From: Paramacrobiotus metropolitanus
Taxonomy: Eukaryota > Tardigrada > Eutardigrada > Parachela > Macrobiotidae
Assembly: GCF_019649055.1 (NCBI RefSeq)
Contig: NW_026570309.1
Coordinates: 558,001 to 622,000 of the forward strand
Direction: 5' to 3'
Length of the DNA: 64,000 bases
The position numbers and the translations under genes are program-made. The notes under the pieces are model-generated. The model did no database searches, was not told the origin of the DNA, and saw only the letters and a program-made list of their open reading frames with translations. Positions within the stretch are counted from its first letter, which is position 1, and each line of letters starts with the position of its first letter. Below are positions 29,390 through 39,850 of this stretch, in pieces.

Positions 29390-30570
29390 TTACCGATTCG
29401 GTATCTGAGTCATTACTGCGGGAAACCATTTCCTTATCGTGACGCGTCCTGGCTCGAAGGAATTTACGACGACTATCTGCACTGTCTCCCGATTTCTGGT
29501 GTTCAGATTCGTCATCGGAGTCTGATAATTCACTGAATCGGTTTGATTGCGCGGTGGTGTCGGTGGCCGGCCAGTTTGCCGACTTCCACCACTACGGCGA
29601 TTACCGCCTACAGTATTCCACCGATTACCCTGTTCGTTACCACTTTGCCTGTTACCGCGATTTTCTGGGCTCTGGCTACGCTTTCTGGCTTCACGACGGT
29701 TTTTATTATCCTGCCATTCCTTATGCGACCTGCGGGTACCGTCTGGCCAATGATACTTCTGGTACACTGGGTTATCTTCCTTTGACTTTCCTGCCTGCGT
29801 ACAAATATCTGAGGTGTGTCCTTCGATACAACACCACTTACAGTAATCAATTCCTTCTCTGGGTTTATCACTGGCTTCTGGATTACGTTGTTGTGATCGA
29901 TCTCTGGCTGGACGATTCGCTGTGCCGCCGGCGGCTTGCTGGCCACCAGCGTTGCGGCTGCGATAATTCTCTGGTATTGATTCAGGTTCTTCTGCCTGGA
30001 CATGTGAGACTTTTGCTACCGTTCTTTTCACCAAATCAACGTCTACTGAATTTAATCGCACTGATTTTAGGTATCTGGCTCTCTGAAGAAATTCCATCGG
30101 TGTTTTTGGCATCATTAAGGCAATGTGTTTGTGCAGTTGAGGGACTGTTTCCACTCCTCTCAACAGACACGACACAAGATATTCTGGCTGCGTATAACCA
30201 CTGCGATCTGCCAAGGACAACATTGATTGAAAGTACTGCTCAAATGTTTCACTGGCTGGGTTAAACTTTCGTGTCATCAGTTGCTGCATCGAATGAAAGG
30301 TTTTATCTGGATCACCGAAGCGTTCTAGCAAACGTTTTCTGGCTTCTGTGTAAGTGGTAATCGGCGTTGAAGACGCCATAATACCACTAAACCATGTCGC
30401 TGCCTCTTCTTGCAGTGCACCGGCAAACCGGTTTAACGTTTCCTCTTCTTCCCAGCCTCCTGCCTTCTGTGCAAGTTTGAACATGGTGAGGAAACCCTCA
30501 ACCATGTCCTTTGCACCTTTACTTTGGCACGTAACAGTTTTTACTTTTCTTACTGCCTGCTGCCTGCGGT
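29390..30570 (-). CDS. Family A gag: capsid-like domain and CCHC zinc knuckle
   Basis: The useful frame begins near 30570; the upstream part of the 30781 ORF is a shadow of the preceding frame. The capsid-like (retrotransposon gag) domain contains FLTMFKLAQKAGGW, LQEEAATWF and RLLERFGDPDKT. A CCHC zinc knuckle follows, C-x2-C-x4-H-x4-C in YCKWCCIEGHTSDIC (near 29830), then an Arg/Gln/Asn-rich tail. Gag forms the particle and binds element RNA. The frame joins the upstream coiled-coil ORF through a shift in GGCAGTAAGAAAAG. Confidence 0.8.
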
Positions 30571-31580
30571 AATAATTGAGCGAAACTATTAGGCTGTGCT
30601 TCCAGTGCTTTACTGATAATGCTGCCAAGGTCCATTTGTGATGGTACCACCGAAGGATGTGGCTTTGAAATGCCGGGAATATTCTCTGGCTGTTCATCAC
30701 TAATTGTGATGATTTCAGTATGTGTCTGCCTGGGCCGTCGCGTTGGGCGCCGGTGAGTAGTTGTATCCCGAGGGATCTCAACTATATCCGGTTCCCTTTC
30801 ACGACGATTCTCTAACCTTACTGTCGATTCTACGTGCTTTTTCTGAATACGGGTGGCTGGTGGGGGAGGGGCTGGCTGACCAGGGAGTGGTTCCTCGATC
30901 AGACAAGCCTCATACTCCCCACAAAGTCCCTTATAATGATTGTATCTGCCTCGAAAATGGTTCAACTCATCCTGGAGGATTTGAGACTTCTAAATCTCTT
31001 CCTGGATACGCTGATGAGCTTCCTGCTGTATTCTCTGCCAATCCTCATGTGCTTCCTGAGCTTCTGCATGTGCTCTCTGGGCTTCAGAATGTGCTCTCTG
31101 AACTTCTTCGAGTGCCTGATGTACATTCATGCCGGTTTTATCATCTCTGGCTAAATGATCGTTTAACTGCTTATCTCTGGCTTTTATATGCTGCTTCTGA
31201 AAATTAATCACACTTTCCTGGCGATCTACAAGTTTTTCCAACTCTGCGAGCTTAGCTTCAGCTGAGTTTAACTTTCCGCGATCTTGGAAAGCATCCATTT
31301 TCGCTTCTGCCCACATTGCCCTCAAGCGAGCAATTTCCTGATTTAAATCCACAGCTTCCTGCGGCGTATGAAATGCCGCTGGATCGGTGGATGATGGCTG
31401 CTGATTATCGTCCTGAATACGACTCTGTTCGTTCTCTGGCTTTTCGTGCTCTTCTTCTGAATGGTCGCTGGTTTCCTGATCTTGATGCTGACCTCCAATA
31501 ATGGAGTCAGCATCATCTAAATCTGAATTCACTGGCGGCTGGACGTTCCCTGTGGATTTACGCGCAGGAGAACGTGCCAT
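30519..31580 (-). CDS. Family A gag N-terminal region, coiled coil, with in-frame TAG
   Basis: ATG at 31580. The 196-residue ORF to 30990 and the ORF 30965-30519 are in one frame, separated only by TAG at 30992-30990. A heptad-rich coiled coil spans about residues 60-195, with EEVQRAHSEAQRAHAEAQEA-type repeats, and continues past the stop. A Pro-rich section and a DLGSIISKALE segment follow. Placement before the capsid domain and the oligomerising coiled coil suggest the amino-terminal part of gag. Confidence 0.65.
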
Positions 31581-31589
31581 TTTCGAGCT

Positions 31590-31889
31590 TCAGGCAAATG
31601 CTTGCTGCTGATTTACACTCTCAAGGGTGTGATAAGGGACATCATGCCCAACTGCCTTTAACTTCTGTGCTTTTGACCTTGAGACGCGCTCTTGTGCCGG
31701 TATTTCTGATTCGTGAGACCGCAATTCGTTATCTGTTTCTTCCGGTTCTATCTGCACTGCCTTAGCTGGGGTTACTGATTTACGGAAAAAGAAACTCATC
31801 TTTTCTGGCGTTGCTGATACGATGCTGTAATACTCTGGATTAAACTGGCAGATATTTCGCTGATTTATTTTACGACTGAATTGTTGCAA
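31590..31889 (-). CDS. Family A 5' open frame upstream of gag
   Basis: About 99 codons without an ATG at the apparent start, in the same frame as the gag ORF that begins 10 bases after its TGA stop. It could be an N-terminal extension of gag broken by TGA or a leader peptide. No domain. Confidence 0.35.
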   Translation of the reverse strand: MQQFSRKINQRNICQFNPEYYSIVSATPEKMSFFFRKSVTPAKAVQIEPEETDNELRSHESEIPAQERVSRSKAQKLKAVGHDVPYHTLESVNQQQAFA

Positions 31890-32915
31890 ATTTGGAAATT
31901 AATTTCCAAATCGCAACTGGTTTATCCGGAGAAAAATACCGGTCACTGATTTCTGATTAGCAGAAATCGCTTGCCTGGAAATAGGCAGACGATTATGCAA
32001 GAGGTTGTTTTCAAAAGTGAATTTGAAAATTTCCTCTCTGGCCCGTGTCTCTGAGCTGCGTGCGTCAAGCGGCTATTGTACTCAAACGAGCCGAGAACAA
32101 AAGCTGGCTTGCTGGCTTGTTATCAGCGGTGAAAATCTTCAACGCTGATTGCGGATATACCTGTAAGTGCGATGAACTGCGTGCAAAAACACGGAAATTC
32201 ACAAAAGATGGTAACCTTTCGGAAATTCCGCTGATTCTGCACTGGCTAAAAGAGCTGAATTTTCTGATAAAACGGCGCTGGAAATGCTGGCTACGAAATT
32301 CGAAAATTTGCACACGATACCACTGATAAAAACTGGCAATTACTCAGCGTAATTCGTGTAAGAAAAACACTGCATAAATCACTGAAGTTTTGATCATACA
32401 ATCACTGATTTTCACTGATAATTCCCTGATATTCTGCTGGAAATGCTGCAACAAACTGTGGCTACAGGAAAAGGATAATTCGCTGGCAATATCGCTGAGA
32501 ATATAAAAAGCAACAAGTGGTGTAACACTGTGAAGTCAGTGTACACTGGCTACACAAACTAAATTTAAGAGTCTTTCTGGCTGCGAATTCTCTGATAAAT
32601 GCTGGCTTGATGCGTGAAATTTAATTTACCAGAAAGTACACAGGTGTCGCCTGATGTACTGATGATTAGGTTAGTGAGAAAGAAAAATGAAAAGAAAAAT
32701 GCGTGAAAATTAGCCTGTTAAGCAGGGCTTACTTCACTGTCTTGCTTGCTGGATCTTTCCTGATGGGGTTCTGGTAGGTGGTTTTAGCACCGTTTTCGCG
32801 CACCAGAATGTTGACTTCACTGGGATGATGATGAAGGTGTCCGGTTGGAAGGACTATCCGCAGATCTCCGAGGGGATGGAAATCCACAGACCGATCTTCG
32901 AGAACCGACACGAAG
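31890..32915 (-). other. Family A leader between PBS and gag
   Basis: About 1 kb without convincing ORFs, saturated with CTGGC/CTGAT (plus strand). Any RNA packaging signal would be expected here. Nothing specific can be named. Confidence 0.5.
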
Positions 32916-32924
32916 CTGCTACCA
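32916..32924 (-). other. Primer binding site
   Basis: Read on the minus strand, TGGTAGCAG starts immediately after the 5' LTR. It is complementary to a tRNA 3' end of sequence CTGCTACCA, as in animal initiator methionine tRNAs. Only nine bases match that expectation; beyond them it diverges. Confidence 0.75.
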
Positions 32925-33362
32925 TGCAATGCAGGCCGAGATCTACGTGAGGTGCCTGCAGCTATATCTACCGGAAATACGGGACGAGAACACAACAGGT
33001 TTGTATAGCCAGTGTACACGTAAAATCCTCTTTTACTCTTCCCAACACCAAAAATCACCAAAAATCACTATAACATCGCTCATACTATGACACAGAGATG
33101 TGGCTGACAAGCTGACATAAAACACACCGCGAACTGAGCAAATTATCCGTTGATAATTTGCATACTGCTGATACGCTGATACGCTGGCTCTGAACCGGAT
33201 GTACGTGTGCACTCGGTAAGCACTCGTACATCCACTGCTGAATATACCTGCAATATGGCTGCATACACTGGCAAATACATACAAAACACGTATCACTGGG
33301 CGATCCTCCGCAAGGCGGTACGAGACGTCTATAGCCTGACCACCTCCACGAAGTCTCTCTCA
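32925..33362 (-). repeat. Family A 5' LTR (438 bp)
   Basis: The reverse complement of the LTR at 7358-7780, identical in all parts I compared. The exception is one replacement-type indel near 33000-33025, where 24 bases (including CACTGGCTAT) stand in place of 9. Ends are TGAGAG...TTGCA. Confidence 0.93.
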
Positions 33363-33366
33363 GCAG
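33363..33366. repeat. Target-site duplication partner, GCAG
   Basis: Partner of 7781-7784 (CTGC). Found at the outer edge of the 5' LTR. Confidence 0.75.
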
Positions 33367-33614
33367 GCACAATATATAGCCACAGGCCCACAGTGCAATC
33401 CGGATTTGAGCATTGTGACATGATTTGCCGTCGGAAATAAATCCTCTAAGCACCACATAGGCTAACATAGCTGGCCACCTTATTTTAAAATACGCATCTC
33501 GTTTCACTTCTACTAAAAGCCTTTTCCTTTTCAGGACGTGTCTGTGCTTCAGTCAGCTACTGCCTCTGCCTATCATCCAACAATCTGTAATTTTGCCGTG
33601 TCAGCGGAAACGAT

Positions 33615-33790
33615 TGTGCGACGTTTCACCGCCAGACATTTCATGACCGGACGTTTCACCGAGTAACAATTCACCACAGTAACGATTCAGACCCCGGACA
33701 ATTCGCCGACGCAACTTTTCAGAACCGTAACATTTTAGATCCGCAACGTTTCAAAACCGCAACTTTTCATGACAGTAACGTTTCTCAACC
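33615..33790 (+). repeat. Left terminal inverted repeat made of a 15-16 bp tandem unit
   Basis: About 11 degenerate copies of a unit with core TTTCA followed by CCG and AAC. The right end (34925-35108) is the same array in inverse orientation. Confidence 0.8.
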
Positions 33791-34011
33791 TCAGTCTATT
33801 GAAATAACGTACAATACGGGGTCATGCACCATTAGGTAAAAGGCTTAGCGCAATGTTCTAGATTTTTTGCTTGAATCCGGATGCAAGTCAAATATTTCGG
33901 TACTCTGCAGTCAAAAAGACATAACATCTTGGTTCGAGACACGCAGTTTTAATTTTCTTCGATTCGTTTGGAAGCTATGTATTATTTTGTCAGTTACTGA
34001 GTTGCCTTTAG

Positions 34012-34248
34012 ATGGACGAATTAAGCGTAATCGATTCAGTGACAAATCGAGGTGGGCCACTAAAAATTTTTCAGTATTTTCAATATATGCGAGATAAGAA
34101 AAATAATTCGAAATTCTGGCGATGTCGAAAAAGCGGTTGTCATGGTCGGTTGGTGCTCACTGAAGGAAATCCCCCAAAGGTCACGAAAGAGCATAATCAC
34201 CTGGCTGATAAGCGCAAGTTCTGGCGCATTTGGCACGTATGGATATAA
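34012..34248 (+). CDS. FLYWCH-type zinc finger ORF inside the Mutator-like element
   Basis: 78 codons. The pattern is FQYFQYMRDKKNNSKFWRC, then C after four residues, GRLVLT, and EHNH. The F, Y, W-R-C, C, H-x-H order and spacing match the FLYWCH finger found with animal MULE transposases, where it binds the element ends. The catalytic transposase domain is absent, and nothing convincing follows up to 34925. Confidence 0.75.
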   Translation: MDELSVIDSVTNRGGPLKIFQYFQYMRDKKNNSKFWRCRKSGCHGRLVLTEGNPPKVTKEHNHLADKRKFWRIWHVWI

Positions 34249-34924
34249 AGCAGCGAGCTGGCAAGACTCTGGAAAAGCCCCGCCAGCTGGCCCTTATTGT
34301 CAACAAAGATTTACCACTACAGGCTGCCAGTGTATTTGCCAGTTTAAAACTGATGCATAGTAAAAATATTAGTATACACTAGCTTATTGTCTACCTTAAT
34401 TGGGCATAACTGACGCTGATATGAAGATTTTATTTAAATAGAAAACTAATCATAGAATGCGGTCTACTGGGACTTTTAATATCATTACATCGAATGCGGA
34501 GTGATGTTTTACAGTATGGTTTTTAATTTGTTAATGTGCAGAATAAGGCATATTTCGCGCATGTGTGTGTGTTGTTAACTGGATTAATATTTTTGTTAAC
34601 AATCACAATCTACAATAATTTACCTATGTCAATAAAATCAAATTAACCTGTGCCTGAAACTTTTGGCAGATGATTATAACAGTAATAATAAAGGCGCGTT
34701 ACCTGTACTGTTTGCATTTAATTTGCTGATCGGTTGTAGACTTTTAGGTATAAGATGCAAATAAACATAATTAAGCCCTAGTTTTTGCAGTAATCAAAAA
34801 TATAAAATTTTATTAATTCGCCGTATTTGGAATGGTAACAGTCGAATCCACTTGCGAAACGCCTGAATACCATTGTTACAGTGTATTGTATACATTGTCC
34901 TTTCCCCGTTGTTACGATCCGGCA

Positions 34925-35108
34925 ATGAACGAGTCATGAAACGTTGCGGTTGCGATATGTCATGGTTGCGAAAAGTCGCCGTTGCGAAATGTTACCGCTC
35001 CGAAACGTTACGGTTGTGAAAAGTTGCGGATGAGAAATGTCGTGGTCATGAAGTGTATTCGGTGAAATGTTACGATCTGAAATGTCGCGTTGTGAAATGT
35101 CGTGATAC
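34925..35108 (-). repeat. Right terminal inverted repeat made of a 15-16 bp tandem unit
   Basis: Inverse orientation of the left array; unit boundaries are offset, so the pairing is of many short matches and not of one perfect repeat. Confidence 0.8.
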
Positions 35109-35399
35109 CAGCGGAAACGTGTCACTGAACGTTTGAGCAAATACACACTCGACTCTGAAAAATTCAAAATGGCTCACATCATTCTAAACTGCCTTACTCC
35201 GGCTGTGAAGGTTTTTATATTTAACCAACGACTGGGAGCGAGGGTGGCTCGCACTGGCTGATGTCCTGGTCGTCACGGGTGTGAAGCTGGACTGGCTGGT
35301 CATCGCCACCAATGAACAATTCTGCGCTGTTGATGAATGAATTTCTCAAATTTCCAGTTTGTGATTCCGGCTTTGTAAGGACTATTCTGATGAGTCATC

Positions 35400-36060
35400 A
35401 GTGTCCACGGTTAAATTACTACGCCGGTTGACCGATAATAAACGATAGGTGACTCTCTTTGTTTTTGGCGAAGATACATAAAAATGCGTAATCAAAACTT
35501 TTTGAATTTGAAACTCATGATAACAGTCGCTGCGAGCCCAAAGTTTTCGGCACAGCTCTGTATTACATGTACGAGTACATAGTATATTATTGGACACTAC
35601 GATTAAAGAAAAACAGTGGTAAGCCTGAAGAAATCGGGTCATGGTCTGATTTATGCAGTTCGGAATTAAACATTGTGAGCGTCAAAAGCAGTGTTACGCT
35701 TGTAGGTACAATGTACAATAACGCTGCACCGCGACTTATATTTTGATTACGTCAGTGAGTGTACTATGCATCCGACTGTTTTAATTTCGAGCTTGAACCA
35801 TGCGTCATCTATGCACACAAATATGCAAATTTAAGAAGTGTTAAGAAATTTTCCTTGAGTATGTAGCTCAGAACAGAATCACTGGCAATTTTAATAACGA
35901 ACTGCGTAAGCACTCCGGCACACCGTAGCAGCCGCTTGTTATTAAGTTCAATATTTACAAAATTATACCGCCATACCGGTATTTGCGCGAGTTTGCCGCG
36001 ATAAAAGCAGAAGGCTTGGACTGATCGCGTTTGGTCGTGATAGTGACGCAGCCAGACTTG
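35400..36060. other. Intergenic, nothing recognised
   Basis: AT-rich, with short chance ORFs only. Confidence 0.4.
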
Positions 36061-38737
36061 TCAGAACTCAGGAAAGCATGGCACGAGCAATGTAAGTGTC
36101 TGCTTCACCAAGCTTTTTGGAGAAAATCTGCTGATAACACTTTTCGGACATCCTCCAGACACGCCGGAATTTCTTCCTTCCATCTGTGAAACAAACAGCC
36201 CACTTACGGAATCGTGTCTTACTTTTAAATCTAAAATGCTAAATTATTAGTACAATTCGTAAGATAACTGGATAAAGGGCCAAATGCATTTCTGGGCTTC
36301 CATATCCTCCTCCGTCAGAGCATCCAGCCAGCTGATAAATTCTTGGGCTTTAGTTTGATCCAGTACTGGGCAGGATTTCTCGAGCGCCGACTGGAACGCT
36401 GTCTCAAATGCGGATCTGGATATTGCAGCGAAGGTATGCCGCCACCATGAAATTCAGATAATAAAGGGAACATGGCAACATCTGAGGTGACGCCGCTCCC
36501 AAGGACAGAATAGGCTAGATTCGCTATTTACTATCGATCTCATTCCCTCAAAACATATCGCGCGCTTGCTACTGAAGCAGCAGTTTTTTAACATTATGTG
36601 GTGACAAATGGGAGCGTAATCGGGATAAGCGGACATCGATAGATAGGTACCTCCGACGTTAGCAAAGTCGCGTAAGTACATCATCGGATACGGTTCAGGG
36701 AAAGTGAGAAATTCGTTGAGCGAAAGCTGAGAATTGTCTATCATAATAAGCCAGTTAAGTTTTACGGATATGACCTTTAAAATACCAGTCGACGAGCCCA
36801 GAACTTCTTCCCAATCACCGGTGAGGTATAGAATTTTGGCATCTTTGGTGACGCAGTTGCCGATAATTTATGCCAGTAAGAACTTTCTTGAGCTAGACGC
36901 TCGCTTACTCAAAACCTGAACGATAATTATACTTTGCGGCAGTATTGTGCACTGCCGTACTACAGGCAGCGTTAGCAGATTTTGGAAACAATGGCATGTC
37001 CTGAAAATCAAAGCATTAATACAGCCACAAGGTGTTCACCGTTTGCTAATTACTGGTTTCCCAGATCGCACCTTTTGTGGTGTTTCCCTTTCAAATAAAA
37101 ACAACCACATATGCCAACATTTTTCGCTTACGCCCACGTAGAGTAACCTAATTATAATACTGCCTTCTTTTATTACATAGATCAGAAAGTTCTGTCATGT
37201 AGAAACAAACATTCTTGAGATGCTATTAATATTCTTTATTGCATTGCTATGTGATGAGGAATGGACCAGTTCATTGTAAACCAGCTACTTTTGTGTGCAG
37301 ATAAAGAAACTTTTCGGGCACAATTAATTGTATCTGTTACTGTGTTATCTGAAGCTTTCGCTATTTAAAGTTCATCTGAAGCTGAAGCTTTCGCCAATTA
37401 AAGTTTCATCAGTCCAGTACGGCTAGCAAAATAGTGCATATTCAGCTGCCCACATATGCTGCAGGTCGAAACTTTAAGATGTTAGCTGGTAAAATTCCAG
37501 GCCCGCTGAAATCGTAAAGTAACAAACAGTCTCTTCGGCCAGAAACACCAGTCCTCTTGTCGTGCAATTTTTTATGATCGATCATATGCGTTATCAAGTG
37601 CAAAAGGTTTTTTGTATCCATCATTTTTACAATTTGCCAAAAGGTGTGTGGTAAGCCAGCGTCACACTTTGTACGCGTTGGCAGGCGTCCACTTTGTAAT
37701 GCGACCTTAATGTGAGCAGTACTGCCCCAAAATTGAAATTTCATCGTTGAAGTTGTGGTTTGCTTTGGCGTTACCTGCGCAGCTGATGCTGGTCGTACAC
37801 ATCCAGATAGGAAAACACCATCAAATGCAGTTCTATATACAGATCGGCAAGCCGGAGTTCAACAGGATGCTTCAAGTCTGTAAAGATTGAAATTTCTTTG
37901 AGACCGTTCGACTGTCTCTCTAAGACTTGTACCATTTTACACGATGCACAGTACCTTCCTGGGCTACACTAGCACAGAGCGTTTTATCCAGCGCCCAGCT
38001 GACCTGCATGTCCGCCGCTCGAACAAAGCAATCGACACCGCGCATAACTCCTGTGACAATGTCGTCATTCGTAACGTTCCTTTTGTTTCCCTCCGCAATT
38101 AGTACAGCAACGCGATCATTCGTAACATCGAGAAACATCATAATTTCCTTGGCATGTATCAAAAACAGGCTACGAAATCGTGGTATCTCTTGAATGGTGA
38201 TAAGAATGTTAGCCGTGGAAGAACAGCGTAGGCGGATAGTGGCCATGGGGATGGAGGCGCGACGAAAGGACAGCCTTTTGATGGGTGGTCCGAGATGACC
38301 GCGGCGACGGATACGCCGGAAGGCGGCTCTGGGGCCATCCAGCACAAGGAAGCGCTGCACAATATCACCGGGCAAGTAGACTTCCACTTTTGCTAGCAGA
38401 TAGTCGTCATCACGCACCCCGCCCAGAAGACGTCCGACTTGCCACGATTCGGGTTGGTTTTTCTGCACACTGATAAGGACGTCGATTTCTTCCGTAAATG
38501 TTTCTGGATGAAAAACTAGGCTACCATCCACTAAACGTAGATGAATCAAGGATACGGTCTTTAACTGCTGCATTGAGCCAACTCGCACCATACAGTGACG
38601 CTGACCATTCTCCATGCCACAACACAAATGTATCCGCGATATGTCAAACCGGACTCCATTACATCAACAGCAAAACTGTCACAAATGCCTGTGATAAGCG
38701 GATCTTTGCAAATGGGCGGAAGCAAAAAATTCTCCAT
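36061..38737 (-). pseudogene. Agenet/F-box relic 2, all four exons present, with stops and shifts
   Basis: Exon 1 starts at ATG 38737 (MENFLLPPICKDPLITG). It has a small insertion near 38640 that shifts frame, then an Agenet-like pair and KH0-like region to about 37930. Exon 2 is 37877-37775 (103 nt) with MVFSYLDVYDQHQLRR and a proper donor. Exon 3 is 37000-36254 (747 nt, a multiple of three like its paralogs) with TCHCFQNLL and the LKNCCFSS motif. It has in-frame TAA near 36870 and TGA near 36450. Exon 4 is 36183-36061 with a frame change. Splice sites are intact, so loss of function is recent, or the stops are sequence errors. Confidence 0.8.
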
Positions 38738-39850
38738 TTCGATAATTCGAAACTTTCGGGGTTGACGGCTTTGTTCAACAGATATTAGGATTCGAAAGAA
38801 TTACCTTGTCACACTCAACCCCCATTCCACCGATAAAATATTTGATACAACATTATCATCAATACGAGTACAAATCTCCAGACAATGTTTAATAATTAAG
38901 GAACACCCGGCCGTCTGTAATAACTTTGGGCTTAATTCACTTTGAATAATGTAAATAATATTATTCACGTTCAGTCCAACTTACACGTTGCAAACCCACC
39001 ACGGAACTTTCTATCAAAATAAATGTAGTGGACTTTACTTTGCAAGCACAGTTCAATGAAAAATACGATTTTTATAGGTAAAAAAACATTGCAACAGCCG
39101 AAATGACACTGATAGATGCGTAATAATATTGTGCATTTTACGAAACCTGGGTGGCTTTTTTAAAAGTTTTACGGTATACGATTGTAAAAATGCATTTACA
39201 TCGCATATTGTGGATCACAAATGCGGATGAGCTGAAAACGGATACTAGTGCGCCAAGACGGCGGCATGGCATGATTAGCAATACTTCTACTCGGGATAAC
39301 TGATCGATCGATACTGCGCGTATACACATACTGCGTACATTGTACAATACTTGAGAAGTGTATATCGATTGGTACGGACTGCGCCTTTTTCATACGAAAC
39401 ATTCCTCTATCGTTGCAAATAGGACGCTTGTATTTTTAATTTTTCTGCAGTATTACTACTTTGTAGTTCTAGGTTCGGAATATTGCAGCTTTGTATTTCC
39501 TGCACTGACCCAGGATCTTATTAGTTCATCTGTGCTTTAGTTTTAGTTTTGCCACAGATAGTAACTGTGTTGTGGTACTTCTGTTAGCTGCAATTATACC
39601 CACACTGCAATTTATTCCCGTATGTGTGAAAATCCTGAACGAGCAAGTACCAACGTTTACCATCTTACCTCGTAACTGCAAACTCCCCTCACCGGTACGG
39701 CGTGGTCGTTTATTATGGTGGCCTGGCCCCAGATTCAGCAATGTTCTGTTAAATAAATAGATGCGATCTTAATAATAATGTTTGTGATATCGTACTGTGA
39801 TCCCACTTTAAACAAACACCGATGATCACATCATTGAAGGGAAACGCACA
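38738..39850. other. Divergent promoter region between relic 2 and the next gene
   Basis: About 1.1 kb between two head-to-head family members. No motif can be named with confidence. Short ORFs here are not credible. Confidence 0.4.

Larger units (their letters stand above)
24178..33362 (-). mobile_element. Family A Ty3/gypsy element, 5' part including 5' LTR
   Basis: In element order: 5' LTR, PBS, about 1 kb leader, gag, protease, spacer, and pol up to the middle of the integrase core. It lies antisense within an intron of the ancestral Agenet/F-box gene. In-frame stops are TGA at 31590, TAG at 30990 and TGA at 28720, and there are frame shifts between gag parts and around the protease. The motifs CTGGC and CTGAT on the plus strand (GCCAG/ATCAG on the element strand) recur every few tens of bases throughout. 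Confidence 0.9.
33615..35108 (+). mobile_element. Mutator-like DNA transposon, about 1.5 kb, FLYWCH-bearing
   Basis: It is flanked by direct repeats CAGCGGAAACG (33604-33614 and 35109-35119), a duplication of 10-11 bp as expected for MULE-type elements. Both ends are inverted arrays of a 15-16 bp unit. The interior holds a FLYWCH zinc-finger ORF but no DDE transposase, so it is non-autonomous or decayed. Confidence 0.8.
33535..35395 (+). pseudogene. Agenet/F-box relic 1, exon 3, interrupted by a Mutator-like element
   Basis: After the acceptor TTTTCAG (33534), GACGTGTCTGTGCTTC codes TCLCFSQLLPL, aligning with TCHWFDQLLSL at the start of exon 3 in the gene at 39851. The homology continues to 33614, jumps over the transposon, and resumes at 35109 with QRKRVTERLS, which matches the paralog's VTERL. 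A frame change near 35210 follows, then TNDWERGWLAL and VKLDWLVIATNEQF. It fades out near 35395. Exons 1 and 2 are at 8.9-7.8 kb, displaced by the inversion. The gene is dead by several independent lesions. Confidence 0.85.

Noticed and set aside
32045-32326. 93-residue plus-strand ORF
   Set aside because: Antisense to the family A leader; a shadow with no domain.
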